A stretch of 64,000 bases of DNA, taken from NCBI GenBank assembly GCA_947685225.1, contig CANTUV010000002.1, positions 1,426,001 to 1,490,000 of the forward strand. Reading direction: 5' to 3'. Shown piece by piece: positions 1 through 10,404 of this stretch. The position numbers and the translations under genes are program-made. Origin of the DNA: Garcia nutans (lineage: Eukaryota > Streptophyta > Magnoliopsida > Malpighiales > Euphorbiaceae). Every line of letters begins with the position of its first letter. The stretch's first letter is position 1. The notes beneath the pieces are model-generated. The model made no database searches. It was not told the origin of the DNA and saw only the letters and a list, made by a program, of their open reading frames with translations.

Positions 1-276
1 GAATGATATCATAATAATCTAAGAATTTAATAATATTTAGACCTGAAAAGAGGTCGATTCCAATGAACCGGGCATTACAGGGGTGCTGGGTCATTTCTCA
101 CCTTCCCCTTGTATACCCAGCTTTCTAAACCCAGTAGGGGTTAGTGATTTCTTAGGAATCGAGTCATCTACCATTTTCTATATTTTCGGCCCATATTCTC
201 TAAGGCCTATAGCTTAACAATGCCGAAGTCGCAAGAATCATTCCACCGGGAGTGAGGGTGAAAATCTTCGCTCACA
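1..276 (+). repeat. 3' end of an LTR, Ogre/Tat-like Ty3 element (cut by window edge)
   Basis: The sequence ends in CTCACA and is followed at once by a tRNA-type primer-binding site (278-295), so this is taken as the 3' end of a 5' LTR running in from the left. Its own start is outside the window. Assignment to the Ogre/Tat group rests on the PBS type (TGGCGACT...) and on the downstream gag. Confidence 0.6.
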
Positions 277-277
277 G

Positions 278-295
278 TGGCGACTTCACTGGGGA
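278..295 (+). promoter_or_regulatory. Primer-binding site, probably tRNA-Arg type
   Basis: TGGCGACTTCACTGGGGA directly follows the LTR end. TGGCGACTC-type sites followed by CACTGGGGA are typical of Ogre/Tat elements, which are reported to prime from tRNA-Arg. The tRNA assignment comes from family knowledge and was not checked against a tRNA. Confidence 0.55.
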
Positions 296-296
296 T

Positions 297-1491
297 AAGA
301 GAAGTTGATTCCTTTGGTCTTTATATTATTTTATTCTTTCTTATTATGATATTATTTATTACATCACTTAGAATTCCATTATGTGTGTGAGTTAGGATGT
401 CTTGAGTAATCCATGTTATGTGTGTGTGAGTGATACTATAATTTCACTCAAGGTATGGAGATCGAGCTCTACATAACTACTCACAGCTTTGTACCTTTTG
501 GTATATCCTTGTTGTGGGAACTTAAGCTTTTCACCCTAAAGACTAAAACCCATGTAGTTGGGCCTAGTAACTTTCCTTAGGTTTACCCTAAATGCTTGTC
601 TTTTGACTATGACTAACATCTCTTGGTTTGAGTTATGGCCCATTTGTTTACTTTTTCCTAATATGACCCAAGTATGTTATAAGCCCCAAATAATTTTACT
701 CTTTTAAGCCCAAAAGACTAAAATTATTTTCAAATTTTTTCAAGGTGGACATTGGGTACAAAACCTTTTTAAGGTCATTTTTTACCTCATGGCCTAAAAA
801 TAAGCTCAAAATTAATATAAACATTTTTATAATGGGCTTTGAAATATTTTCAAAAATGGGCTCAAAACTATATTTCACTTCACATCCTAAATTGAAATTG
901 TTATTACATTTTGAAATTAAAACCTTCTCTTGAATGGGCTTGTAACTAGTTAGGTCAATTATAAAATATTAAAATTAATTATGGGCCCAATTTATACTGA
1001 GACTTATTAGCCATGGGTTTATTTGTGGCATTGATCATTAGTTTCCTTTTTTCCAAATGAGAAGTCTATTTATGATAAACTCTTTAATGTAGTTTTAATC
1101 CAATATAGCAAAAATGCTATTTTTCAAGTTGACTCAATGGATTAAGGCTTAATTAGAGGGAATTATCATGGACTGACTTTTATATTTGAAGATACAACTA
1201 TTGATTAATCGGTTTGAGTGATCCTTTCAAAAATAAAATATCCCCTATTGATGTTTTGTTGACCATATACCTAGGAAAAGAGACTTGACATTCTTGTGTG
1301 AAAGATATAAAGTTCGAAGAAACATTCTGGCTCCTTTTGTTTGATTGTTACACATGCATAAATGCATTGCATTACATTGCATTGATCCTTTTTGGCTTAC
1401 AGACCTGGAGTACAGCAGTTTAAAAGCTTACAACAACTTGACATACAACTCAGAGTCTAGTGAGAATTCAGTCAACTTCACACCAAAAATA
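297..1491 (+). other. Leader of the Ogre/Tat-like element, no coding signal
   Basis: About 1.2 kb lies between PBS and gag. Ogre elements may carry an extra ORF here. I see no open frame with recognisable content, only short AT-rich frames on both strands. Confidence 0.4.
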
Positions 1492-2740
1492 ATGGATCTT
1501 AAGCAAATTCAGAAGATGGTGAACGATGCGCTCGCCTCCAAGATGGAAGAATTGTAGGAGGCCCTGGCTGAGATTATGAGAAGCCAATTAGCTGCATTGC
1601 TAGAAAATAACAGTGTTGAGGCATATGTCAATTCTAAGAAGCAGAAGGACAAGGAAAAGGCTAAGGTAGCTGAAGTAGCCTTTGATGAAGATAAGGCGGT
1701 GCTTGATGATGATGACTGGGATATATACTTCCAACACCAATAAGAAGGGAAGCAAGAGAAGAATGGTGCAGAGAAGAGTGAATCTGCTAATTTGGAAAAA
1801 CTCATTGCTAATAAGAAAAAAAAGCTTAAAAAGAGACAGAAAGCTAAAGAGGCCTAAGAAGTTTATAAGCTTTTTGAAGAGGATGAGAATCTCCCATACA
1901 AGTTCAAGATACCTACTTTTGCTAAGTAAAATGGTACATAAAATCCTCACTTACATATTAATCAGTACATTACTTCCGTGCAGTCTGCTAAAGCTACTAT
2001 GGCTTAATCACCGAGGTACTTTATGCTCTTTTTGGATCATGTGGTAAAAAAATGGTTCAATACTTTAGAGGAGAACACTCAAAAAGATTGGAATTTGCTG
2101 TATAAAGTTTTCATCAAACATTATGGGTACAATATTGAGTTGGAGGTAACCATGATGGAGGTTGAGTATATTAGGCAAAGACAAAATGATGGCTTTGTTA
2201 ACTACATAAAGAGATGGAGAAATAAAGTAGCCCTTCTCAAGAAAAGACTAGATGATTTAGAACAAATACAGATGATAGTCAATGGCGCTTTGCCCTACCT
2301 TTAAGAAAGAATGGCTCAGACCCTTATAAGAAATTTCAAGGATCTTTTACATGCAGGTCTTCAATTGGAAGAATGAGAGAGAGAAAAAGAACATATACCA
2401 TGGGAAAGTGAGCAATAATAGTGGCTATTAGTCTGGTGAAAAAAATCAAGGGGGACAAAAAGATGTTGAGGTGAATGGAACAACAGAACTAGCGAAGAAG
2501 TATCAATTCTTAGAATTGGGAAAATCATTATCTTGGGTCTTCAAAAAATTACAAAAGAAGGGAGTATTACAACCTTTGGCCCCTCGACCTTTACCAGACC
2601 ATTTACCATCCAATTTTGATGTAGAGGTTTTCTGTCAGTTCCATCAGATTCTTGGCCATTAAATAGATCGATGTACATGGTTAAGGCATGAAATATAGAT
2701 ACTCATCGATGATGAAAAGATCCTCGCCCCTGACATATCT
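1492..2740 (+). pseudogene. Broken gag of an Ogre/Tat-like retrotransposon
   Basis: A gag-like reading starts at ATG 1492 (MDLKQIQKMVNDAL...) and is broken by many in-frame stops, for example TAG at 1555 and after GALPYL at 2302. The best part is 2023-2304, with the retrotransposon gag pattern of a tryptophan-containing helix, EEN..DW..L...F, then EVEYIRQRQNDGF..Y..RWR. A later block at 2471-2700 has the LQPLAPRPLPD and CQFHQILGH...RC..LRHEI signature that ends Ogre/Tat gag proteins. No protease or RT follows, so the pol part is missing or unrecognisable. Family recognition is from motif memory, not a search. Confidence 0.6.
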
Positions 2741-4519
2741 AAGTAGATGAACTATTTTCAACTCCTTCTCAATAAACTTCCCTTTGCTTGTGCGGTTCTC
2801 ATTTCATTTTTTTCTTTGGTTTTTTATAATAACTATTTTTAAATTAATATTTTTTGTGAATAAAATATTTTTTATTTTGTTGATTTTTTCATTTTAGTAC
2901 TCAATCGCTGACGAGTCTAGCTTGATATTCATAAATTAATGTATCTATGTATCCTGATTCGAATGACTTTACTAGGTGAGAAAATTTTTCTGTAGCATTG
3001 GGCTGTGTATGCTTACTTAGAGAGGGCTCCTCCATAATTATATGTGTCTAGGTCCTAGTCAATCTTAGAATATACTTTGATGAACTTTTGAGATGAAATT
3101 GAATTCTACTTATTTAAGAGAGAGTTGATCGAGGCATTATTTGTTGAGCCAATAACTAATATCTATCATGTTATCATCAATCCTTAGTTTATCCCTTTTG
3201 AGCCTTCATGAGATTTTAACTTACTTTTTATTGGCTTTTAAACCTCGATAACTTATCCTGAGCTATTGTGACACTTATGGCAAGTCTAATAATCACTGAG
3301 TTACCAAGAAGCAATAATATCAAGGAAAAGGATGCATAGTCAAGACCATAAGGATAGTTAAATTTTACATAAACTACGCCTAATATCTTGGATCCATTTC
3401 ATCATTGAGATAACATCAGAATAACAAAGGATTCATTCTCACTAAAGCAGACTCGTCCTACTCCATTTATCCATAGTGGAAGCATAAAATGGTGCAAAAT
3501 AATACAACTCTTTTAGAACTAGGACCAGAAGAATAAAAAAAATAAAAAAATTACAAAAAATGACAAAAAATGACAAAAAAAAAAAAAGAAATGACAAAAA
3601 AAAAGAGGAAAAAGGAAAAAGAAAACATAAAAAAACATAAAAAGGAAAAAAGAAGGATGAGGGTGTCAAACTTTTAGCAAAGATCATCCTAATTAGATCC
3701 AGATTTCTACTTAGGAGATAAAACTCAAGCTTTGTCTTTTTATAAAGCGGGATTTTTTTTATAAAGCAAGATTTTAAGTTCTATCTTTTTATGAAGCAAG
3801 ATTTCAAGTTCTATCATTTCATGAATCAAGATAACAAGATATCTAGAAGGTGAAAATGATACTTCTAACAGCATATGGTTCCAACAAGAAGTTTGTAATG
3901 TGAAGATTTGTCAGCAATGTCATATCAGCTTAAGCTTAAAAATAGTCTTGACTTAACCCATGTTCCATATAGACTCCATTTTAAGTCTATTAAAGACTTG
4001 TTGATCTCTCTTGATAAGTGGACTCTATTAGTAGAGATTGTTTGAAAAAGTATACATATGAGATAGACAATATTTAAATTCAAAGAGACCTTTGGCCAAG
4101 TAATATTTTACTACCATGCTTGGGCCCCCACTACTCATATTTTCAACATCTTGGAGATAAAGCCATAGATATGAAGTCTTCTGCTGTCTCAATGCAAGAC
4201 CTACATGAACATTTGAAAGGTATCAAGAGGAGTGCTAAGATCTATCACCTAGGTTTGTGAGTCACCACCGTAAGTATCACTCATGTATATCATGCAAATA
4301 TGAGCATATCACACTATATTTTATTATCTTGGGTTGCTCATTCTTTATCAAAGTGAACAACAATACTCTATAAAGCAAACATTGAGAAGCAAACATAGCA
4401 TCAGGGAGCATGGAAGACCCATTGCTTGAGAAAGATCTAGTCACTTCGCATAAATGGAGATGCATGTTTATATAAAGAACCAGGCAAAATATAAACATTA
4501 GTTGGAACCTGCATGGGAA
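2741..4519. other. Degenerate repeat DNA with no gene
   Basis: No credible coding frame. It contains an A-rich simple tract around 3530-3660 (runs of A separated by TGAC, GG or GAGG), which produces a false lysine/phenylalanine reading, and a small minisatellite at 3735-3840. It may be the decayed body of the element at the left edge, but I cannot show that. Confidence 0.4.
3735..3840 (+). repeat. Minisatellite, about 34-bp unit
   Basis: Roughly three to four imperfect copies of a unit built on TTTTTATAAAGCAAGATTTT followed by AAGTTCTAT. Copies vary by single bases and small gaps. Confidence 0.6.
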
Positions 4520-5804
4520 CAAAATTATTTAGTAATGGATTATTAATGAAATTTTTCCATCACTGAAACGCCAGTCATTAATTTTATTGTAATATATTTC
4601 AAATCCGTCACAATTTTTGATAAAAGACTTTTGTCAACTAACTTTTTGATGGATTTGGGATAGAAGCACACATCATATATTTGTCACTATTTTATGACGA
4701 AAAATTTTCATCATTAATCTATTACTAAATTATAAAAATTATTTTTTAATTTAAAAATATAATTAAATTTAAATAAATATTTTTTCCAAATTAATTGTCT
4801 TCAATATGGTGATAATTTGATATATGTTATTTTTCATTTTTATTTTTCCAATTAATTTATAATAACTTTTCAATTAATGATTTTTCAATTAACTTTTAAT
4901 TTTTAAATTAGCATTCATTTAATAATTTTTCAATTAATTTTTATTTTTATTTTTAATTTTTCAATTATTTTTCAAGGATGTTAATAATAATAACAAGGAA
5001 CATTTAAAAACAAAAAAACATATCAAAAATAAAAAAAAAAGGGGGGAAAACATTAAAATGGTAGAGAAAAAAATAATGAAATTAAGGAATAAGATGATAG
5101 GAAAGTAGAAAAATAAACCAGAGAGTAAAAAAAAAAAGAAGAAGAAGAAGAAGAAAGCTTGAAGTAGAGAGTAAAATAATGGAGAAAGTTTTAAAAAAAA
5201 ATTTAGAGTAAGGAAAATAGAAGAATTAAAAGCAAGGTAGAAAATAAGATTAGTAGAAAATAAATAAATTAAGAATGTATAATAAAATAATAAAGCTGAA
5301 AAAAGAAAACATTAAGAAAAATAAATAATATGAGAAGAAAGAAAAAATAATAAGGAAGAATGAACACAAAAAAAAAGAAGATAATTATGAGAATAATAAA
5401 AAAATGATGAAAGGTTTATATAAAGAAAAGTTGGAATTAGTGACAAACTATTTTCATCTCTAATCCATCACTAAAAGACAAGAATAAGAAGGAAAAGAAA
5501 AGGTTAAAGGGAAATTAATTTTAAAATTATTGAAGGATTTTTAGGTCACTAATCCATCATTAATTTAGTGACGGATTACAATTTTTATCATTAATACATC
5601 ACAAAAAGACTTTAAATGAGTAGGAAAATAAAAACAAATAGGAGAAAAATAAATTTTATAATTAGTGAAAAAAATTTTATCACTAATCTATTGCTATTTC
5701 AGTGATGAAAATTACTTCCATTACTAAAGTGCTTAAACAAGCAGGAAAAAAAATAAATTTTAAATCTAGTAATTGATTGCAATTTTATCAATAGTTCGTC
5801 ACAA
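4520..5804. repeat. Transposon-like block with GTGACGAA/TCACTAAT sub-repeats
   Basis: Dozens of short degenerate motifs of the type TCACTAAT, GTGACGAA and CGTCAC occur in both orientations, separated by a purine-rich A/G stretch (about 5030-5440). Dense short subterminal motifs in both orientations are typical of CACTA-type DNA transposons, but I found no CACTA terminal repeat, so the class is left open. There is no transposase frame. Confidence 0.4.
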
Positions 5805-6570
5805 AATTTGTGATGTGCTTGTCATTCGTCGCAAATATATCACTATTTTGTAATGATTCTAAATTTGTCAGTAAACTTATGACTAATAACTAAATTCATC
5901 ACAAAATTAGTGGTATATTTATCACTCGTCACTACTTTATCACTAAATTAGAAATGAAACAAGATTGTATCACTAAATTACTGACATATGTGAAATTTCA
6001 TCAGAAATTCATTACTAAAATTACTGACGGACTTGGTTCTATCACAAAATTTTTTACACATAAAAATTTGTCCCTTATTTTTAAATTTTTTAGCGACAGA
6101 AAAAATCTAGCACTAAACTTAATGACGAAAAATCTATCACTAATCTGTCACAAATTTATAATGGACAATTAGTGCCTTTATTTTGTGATGAGATTTTTTT
6201 TTGTCACAATATATCGTCACAAGTTCGTAACAAATCGGTTATAATTTTTTATGTCAAAAATTATGATAAAATTTTCTATCACCAATATTAGTCAATAAAA
6301 GTATTTTTCGTTATAAAATTTTATCACTAATTTCATATTTTCTTGTTTGAATTCAAAAGTTATATATTTGTTTGCAAAAACATATATAAAAACATCATTT
6401 TAAATTTATAAAACAAGCTAAAAATTATTTGGACGTAAAATATTATATTTTTTTATTTGAATAACTCATACTAATAAATTATATGTCATATCAATATTTA
6501 TTATAATGTTGAATATATTAAATTACCAATAATTCAAACATCATATATTTATTTATTAAAAATCATATTA
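5805..6570. repeat. 766-bp tandem duplication, copy 1
   Basis: Starts AATTTGTGATGTGCTTGTCA and repeats from 6571 with an offset of 766. It has the same GTGACGAA/TCACTAAT motif texture as the preceding block. The 72-residue open frame in each copy (5954 and 6720) is conserved only because the copies are young; it resembles no protein I know. Confidence 0.85.
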
Positions 6571-7335
6571 AATTTGTGATGTGCTTGTTATTCGTCACAA
6601 ATATATCACTATTTTGTAACGATTCTAAATTTATCAGTAAACTTATGACTAATAACTAAATTCATCACAAAATTAGTGGCATATTCATCACTCGTCACTA
6701 ATTTATCACTAAATTAGAAATGAAACAAGATTGTATCACTAAATTACTGACATATGAGAAATTTCATCAGAAATTCATTACTAGAATTACTGACGAACTT
6801 GGTTCAATCACAAAATTTTTTACACATAAAAATTTGTCCCTTATTTTTAAATTTTTTAGCGACAGAAAAAATCTAACACTAAACTTAATGACGAAAAATC
6901 TATCACTAATCTGTCACAAATTTATAATGGACAATTAGTGCCTTTATTTTGTGATGAGATTTTTTTGTCACAATATATCGTCACAAGTTCGTAACAAATC
7001 GGTTATAATTTTTTATGTCAAAAATTATGATAAAATTTTCTATCACCAATATTAGTCAAAAAAAGTATTTTTCGTTATAAAATTTTATCACTAATTTCAT
7101 ATTTTCTTGTTTGAATTCAAAAGTTATATATTTGTTTACAAAAAAATATATAAAAACATTATTTTAAATATATAAAACAAGCTAAAAATTATTTGGACGT
7201 AAAATATTATATTTTTTATTTGAATAACTCATACTAATAAATTATATGTCATATCAATATTTATTATAATGTTGAATATATTAAATTACCAATAATTCAA
7301 ACATCATATATTTATTTATTAAAAATCATATTAAA
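6571..7335. repeat. 766-bp tandem duplication, copy 2
   Basis: Nearly identical to 5805-6570 with a few substitutions and small indels in T runs. It ends at ...ATCATATTAAAT, about 470 bp before the MYB start codon, where unique MYB upstream sequence begins. Confidence 0.85.
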
Positions 7336-7425
7336 TATATAAAATACAGTAAAGATAGTGTGTTGTTATGCATTTAAGCCTAATAAATATAAGCAAGAAA
7401 ACAAATAAACAAAAGAAGAGGTTCA

Positions 7426-7431
7426 CACGTG
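7426..7431 (+). promoter_or_regulatory. Candidate G-box (CACGTG) upstream of the MYB gene
   Basis: A perfect CACGTG within ACACGTGC, about 370 bp before the ATG. The ACACGTGC context matches ABRE/G-box sites bound by bZIP or bHLH factors. Function is inferred only. Confidence 0.35.
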
Positions 7432-7498
7432 CAAGAAAAAAATGGAAAAAGAAGGGGGGGAAAGGCAAATAAATACAAAAACATGAAAAAGCAGAGCT

Positions 7499-7505
7499 AC
7501 CTACC
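7499..7505 (+). promoter_or_regulatory. Candidate AC-I element (ACCTACC) upstream of the MYB gene
   Basis: ACCTACC sits about 300 bp before the ATG. AC elements are the binding sites of phenylpropanoid R2R3-MYB factors, including subgroup 4, some of which repress their own promoters. This makes self-regulation possible but unproven. Confidence 0.4.
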
Positions 7506-7620
7506 AAATCCAGCACTAACTGAATTGCAGACACTCGTCTTTCTCACCAACTCGGTCAAATAGCAATTGAAAAATATACTTGAAAATTAATAATTGTTAA
7601 GTAAAGGGTCCCAGTCAATT

Positions 7621-7801
7621 GCACACCCCTCCCCTCTCTCCTTTCTTTCTCTTCACAATCTTCAATTTATATTCTCTTGTCTTCCATTTCTCCACTTTGT
7701 CCACAATCTCTCCTTTTCTCTCTTCACTCTTGCTAGAGCACATGAAGTAAAGAAAAAAACAGTAGAAGAAGAAGATCATCAAGAAATTAAGTAATAAGCA
7801 A
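7621..7801 (+). promoter_or_regulatory. Probable 5' leader of the MYB gene
   Basis: A pyrimidine-rich tract (CTCCCCTCTCTCC..., to about 7735), then a purine-rich stretch leading to AAGCAAATGG at the start codon. Pyrimidine-rich leaders are common in plant mRNAs. No convincing TATA box could be fixed, so the transcription start is unknown. Confidence 0.35.
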
Positions 7802-9006
7802 ATGGGTAGATCTCCTTGTTGTGAGAAAGAGCATACGAATAAAGGTGCATGGACGAAAGAAGAAGATGAACGTCTCATCAACTACATAAAAGTTCATGGT
7901 GAAGGTTGTTGGAGGTCTCTCCCAAAGGCTGCTGGTAATTATTAAATCAGAGATTATTCTAACAAGTTTTGAGATTTATTTATTTATTTACTTTAGTTTT
8001 CTAATCTAAATCTTGTTTGATTTCTATGTATATATGTATATAGGTTTGCTCAGATGTGGAAAGAGTTGTAGGCTTAGATGGATAAACTACCTTAGGCCTG
8101 ATCTCAAGAGAGGAAACTTCACTGAAGATGAAGATGAACTCATCATCAACCTTCACAGCTTACTTGGAAACAAGTATATATTTTTATTCTTTATACACAT
8201 TAAAAATTTTGGTTTTTGATACTAATATATTTTAAAAATCAAATCAAACTAAATCTGAAATGGGTTTTCAATTTTTATTTATTTATAAAACTAGTTTGCT
8301 GATTTTGTTTTGATAATATATCTGCAGATGGTCTCTTATTGCTTCTTGCTTACCTGGAAGAACAGACAATGAAATCAAGAACTATTGGAATACCCATATC
8401 AAAAGAAAACTCTACAGCCGGGGAATCGATCCTCAAACTCACCATCCTCTAATAAACTCTACCACCACCATCTCCGCCGCCCCAAACACCACACTCTCCG
8501 GCAGACTCGGCAATAACGGAAACAACAACAGTAATACCACCAATAATATGGGCAGTAGCAGCAGTGTTTCCCAAATAGAAACACAGCAAAATTCAATAAT
8601 CATGCAAGTTTGTAATGAAAGTTCCAATATAAAGATTGAAGGAAAAGGAACAGACTCATCCCCTGAAGATTCCAACAGTAGCAGTGAAGTTACTTTCACA
8701 GAGGAAATTTATCCAGAAATTAATCTTGAGCTATCTATAGGCTTTCCATATAATCATCAAGTTCAAGTTTCCCCTACCAATTTTAATGACCAGAAGATCA
8801 CAACGCAACAAACCCACCTGTCATTTATATTCTCTGAGGTGGCTTCCTCTTCTTCTTCATCTTCTTATTCTACTACTACTAAGGCTGTGTGCTTGTGTTG
8901 CCATTTAGGGTTTCAGAAAAATCAAACTTGTAGTTGCAGGGTCTCTCCCACATCTTCTTTAACAGTCGATGATAGTTTTAATAGATATTTTATGCCTTCG
9001 ATCTGA
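7802..9006 (+). CDS. R2R3-MYB transcription factor, subgroup 4 (MYB4/MYB6/MYB32-like)
   Basis: Three exons, 7802-7934, 8044-8173 and 8328-9006 (133, 130 and 679 bp), with GT-AG introns splitting codons 45 and 88. This is the standard R2R3-MYB gene structure and gives 313 residues. The start MGRSPCCEK and the two repeats (about 14-115) with regular tryptophans (W17, W37, W57 in R2; F70, W89, W108 in R3) identify the DNA-binding domain. The box LYSRGIDPQTH (116-126) is the subgroup 4 C1 motif. EINLELSI (218-225) is an EAR-like repression motif, and cysteines 276, 278, 279, 289 and 291 form the subgroup's CX1-2C...C-type motif. Members act in the nucleus and repress phenylpropanoid, lignin or flavonoid genes. 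Odd points: the bHLH-binding signature has N80 and C95 in place of K/R and R, and the EAR core begins with I rather than L. Family assignment is firm; the exact orthologue is not. Confidence 0.93.
7935..8043 (+). other. MYB intron 1
   Basis: Begins GTAATT and ends TATATAG. It is a phase-1 intron inside codon 45 (Gly), the conserved first-intron position of R2R3-MYB genes. Confidence 0.9.
8174..8327 (+). other. MYB intron 2
   Basis: Begins GTATAT and ends CTGCAG. It is a phase-2 intron inside codon 88 (Lys), the conserved second-intron position of R2R3-MYB genes. Confidence 0.9.
8354..8374 (+). promoter_or_regulatory. Candidate miR858 target site in the R3 repeat
   Basis: The 21-nt stretch contains GAACAGACAATGAAA, matching the core of the miR858 target found in many R2R3-MYB mRNAs. 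By memory of the family sequence there are four mismatches, all toward the miRNA 3' end, and one G:U pair. The DNA here also encodes the conserved LPGRTDNEIK stretch, so partial matching is expected. Confidence 0.35.
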
Positions 9007-9421
9007 ATTTTGTTAATTAATTAATTACTTTTTCACTTGTAACTCGTGTTCGGAAGCAAAAAAAATCCTATCAAAATATATATAGTTCGTATGATTAACT
9101 CCAAGAATTTTTAGAACATTTAATTTTCTTTCTATAGTTCTCCCTTGTGAAAATTATTGTTCCTTTTACCAATTATTAATTAATTTCACCAACAAAATAG
9201 AACTCATTAATTATCTTTTTTTAAACAAATAATAAGTTGTGTCCATAATGCTAAAAATCATCTTGTTGAACATGTTTTTATTGACGTATCAAAAAATGAA
9301 GTGACTATAATAAATATTAAATTTAATATCATTTTGAAAAAGTAACAATTAGAAGTAATGACACTCGAAAAAATTAAAAGTATGTGTATATTTATTATAA
9401 TAAAGTAATGTTATTACTAAA
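9007..9421. other. MYB 3' flank, no further gene
   Basis: AT-rich sequence after the MYB stop, presumably including the 3' UTR. No clear polyadenylation signal could be singled out among the many A/T words. Confidence 0.4.
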
Positions 9422-9423
9422 TA

Positions 9424-9652
9424 CTCTCTCCCATTGAGGAATATTTTTATTTTATAAGAATTAAATAATTAATAATTTTAATTACAAATATAAAAATTTA
9501 TATATATAAATATATACTATATTTCTAAATAATTATGAGATATTAAATATATTTAATAGGTAATATATTATAATTTATTAGAATAAACAAAATATAATTT
9601 TTTAGAATAAACAAAAAAGAAAAATATATTTATTAATATAAGATGTGGAGAG
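9424..9652. mobile_element. Stowaway-like MITE
   Basis: The left end reads TA|CTCTCTCCCATTGAGG and the right end AAGATGTGGAGAG|TA. The ends form imperfect terminal inverted repeats of the CTCCCTCC type and are flanked by TA on both sides (9422-9423 and 9653-9654). Size (229 bp), AT-richness and TA target fit a Tc1/mariner-derived MITE. Confidence 0.65.
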
Positions 9653-9754
9653 TATTAACAATATAATTAAAAGTAAATATATTATGAAAAATATATGTAA
9701 TTGTGCTAATGAAAATATTTGACTTTAACAAATTTTTGAAACTGTAATCGAGTT

Positions 9755-10404
9755 CAGGTGAGTCGAGTTTTAAAAAACTCAAACTCAGCTTGTCATAAAA
9801 TATTTGAATTCAAATTTAAATCGCGCTTGAATTTATATAGAACCAGTTCATATATTATATATCTTGAGTTTGAATTGGAGTTTTATTTAAATAAGTTTAA
9901 CGAATCCAATAAACTTATTTCACTTTTCATTCATTTATATTTTCAACATTTTTATAGAAGATATACTAAAATTAATATTTTTATAAAAATAAACAATATA
10001 ATTATATATTAACAAAAATAAAATATTGTATTACTATAATTTTATATTTTATTCTAAATTACTAAATTATTTTATATTTTATATTATTTAATTTATTTAT
10101 TACATATACTATTTATTAATAAATTATATAAATTAAATTGATCAAAAATTAATATATTTATATATATAATTTAATATATATAAATTAAATTATATATATT
10201 TAATCCGACTTAATAAATAAATTAGCTTATAAGCCTAATTTAAGAATTTTTTAAATGAGCTATCTCGCGAGCTGAAAAACTGAGTATTTCTTAATTTAAA
10301 TTTAATTTATTTAATAAATAAACAACTCAAACTTAGTCTGAATAAATTTTTATTAAGCCAAGAGTCAAATCAAATTCGAATAATTTAACTCATTTATATC
10401 CCTG
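9755..10404. repeat. Degenerate interspersed repeat, possibly hAT-derived
   Basis: The left part holds words such as TTCAGGTGAGTCGAG and AACTCAAACTC; the right end reads AACTCATTTATATCCCTGCA. The right end in reverse resembles the CAGGGGTGTAAATGAG end of common plant non-autonomous repeats. The left terminus is unclear and no TSD was found. Confidence 0.3.

Noticed and set aside
3442..3687. Phenylalanine/leucine-rich frame on the minus strand
   Set aside because: Produced by an A-rich simple tract; no protein-like texture.
5954..6938. Two nearly identical 72-codon frames
   Set aside because: They repeat because the 766-bp unit is duplicated; the frame is no better than chance in AT-rich repeat DNA.
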